A stretch of DNA of 64,000 nucleotides, taken from assembly GCA_019279435.1 (NCBI GenBank), contig JAAALK010000289.1, forward strand, positions 5,338,342 to 5,402,341, in the 5' to 3' direction. This stretch comes from Zizania palustris. Taxonomy: Eukaryota > Streptophyta > Magnoliopsida > Poales > Poaceae. The notes beneath the pieces were generated by a model that saw only the letters and a program-made list of their open reading frames with translations, had not been told where the DNA came from and made no database searches. The position numbers were made by a program, and so were the translations under genes. Below are positions 63,762 to 64,000 of the stretch, in pieces. Every line of letters starts with the position of its first letter. The stretch's first letter is position 1.

Positions 63762-64000
63762 TGAGGATCCATGTTGAAGAGTATGGGCCCCATGGCTCCA
63801 GATGTGATGAGTGATTGTCAACGGAAGTCAAAGAAGACTGAAGAGAAGAGAAGACCTGATGTGTCTGGGCCGCATGTGACTCAGGTACACGGGCAGTGAG
63901 CGACTGTCGGGCAAAGGGGCCGCGAAGTCGGGCTGGCCCAATCCGGGTACATGGGCTAGGAGCAGCAGTGGATCCACTGGGCTATTGACCAGGATTGACT
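63762..64000 (+). repeat. Sirevirus E 3' LTR, first 239 bp
   Basis: It starts TGAGGATCC and follows the S2 LTR (TGAGGAGCC) with many differences, so E is an old member of the S2 family. It runs off the window. Confidence 0.85.

Overview
The window is grass-type plant nuclear DNA made almost entirely of nested LTR retrotransposons. I found no host gene, rRNA, tRNA or CRISPR array. A monocot (Poaceae) source is inferred from the mix of families: Sirevirus copia elements, a Tat-lineage gypsy carrying an antisense gene, Tekay/RIRE3-like chromoviruses with about 2.5-3.3 kb LTRs and an extra ORF before gag, and a CRM-lineage (centromeric type) chromovirus. The species is not determined. Oryza or a relative is plausible, but the family names come from memory and not from a search.

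The layout is a set of nested boxes, established from LTR ends (TG...CA), 5-bp target-site duplications (TSDs) and uninterrupted sister copies. The outermost visible layer is E, a decayed Sirevirus (+ strand, 62313-64000). It is interrupted by F, a gypsy LTR fragment (+, 62107-62312). F is interrupted by D, a copia element (- strand, 1-2459 and 62019-62106). The D LTR is interrupted by A, a gypsy chromovirus (-, 2460-62013, TSD CCTAA). A carries four independent insertions: S1, a Sirevirus in gag (+, 5081-15917, TSD GAGGG); T, a Tat-lineage gypsy in the end of orf0 (-, 16380-27740, TSD GGAGT); B, a chromovirus in orf0 (-, 27832-51340, TSD GAGGG); and C, a CRM element in the 5' LTR (-, 52995-60449, TSD GTCCT). 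The B 3' LTR is itself interrupted by S2, a second Sirevirus (+, 30768-42003, TSD AGAGG). The deepest path, E-F-D-A-B-S2, is six layers. A 1000-N assembly gap (3696-4695) sits in A and very probably hides about 5 kb.

Coding content: C has one uninterrupted 1631-residue Gag-Pol whose C-terminus runs into the 3' LTR, and its LTRs look almost identical, so it is the youngest and most complete element. S1 has an intact 820-residue gag and a pol broken by one frameshift. S2, B, T, A, D and E are progressively damaged. T has an antisense gene downstream of pol on the opposite strand. I can model it as four exons with GT-AG introns and consistent phase, followed by an AATAAA signal, although two in-frame stops now break it. 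A and B both carry a related coiled-coil orf0 between the 5' LTR and gag, ending about 185 nt before gag.

The elements do not cooperate as a pathway. Each is or was a self-contained replicon (Gag shell, protease, reverse transcriptase/RNase H, integrase) primed from a tRNA. The most interesting parts are the accessory ones: the antisense gene, orf0, the tandem repeats in T and in the C leader, and a non-coding block shared by the three Sireviruses.
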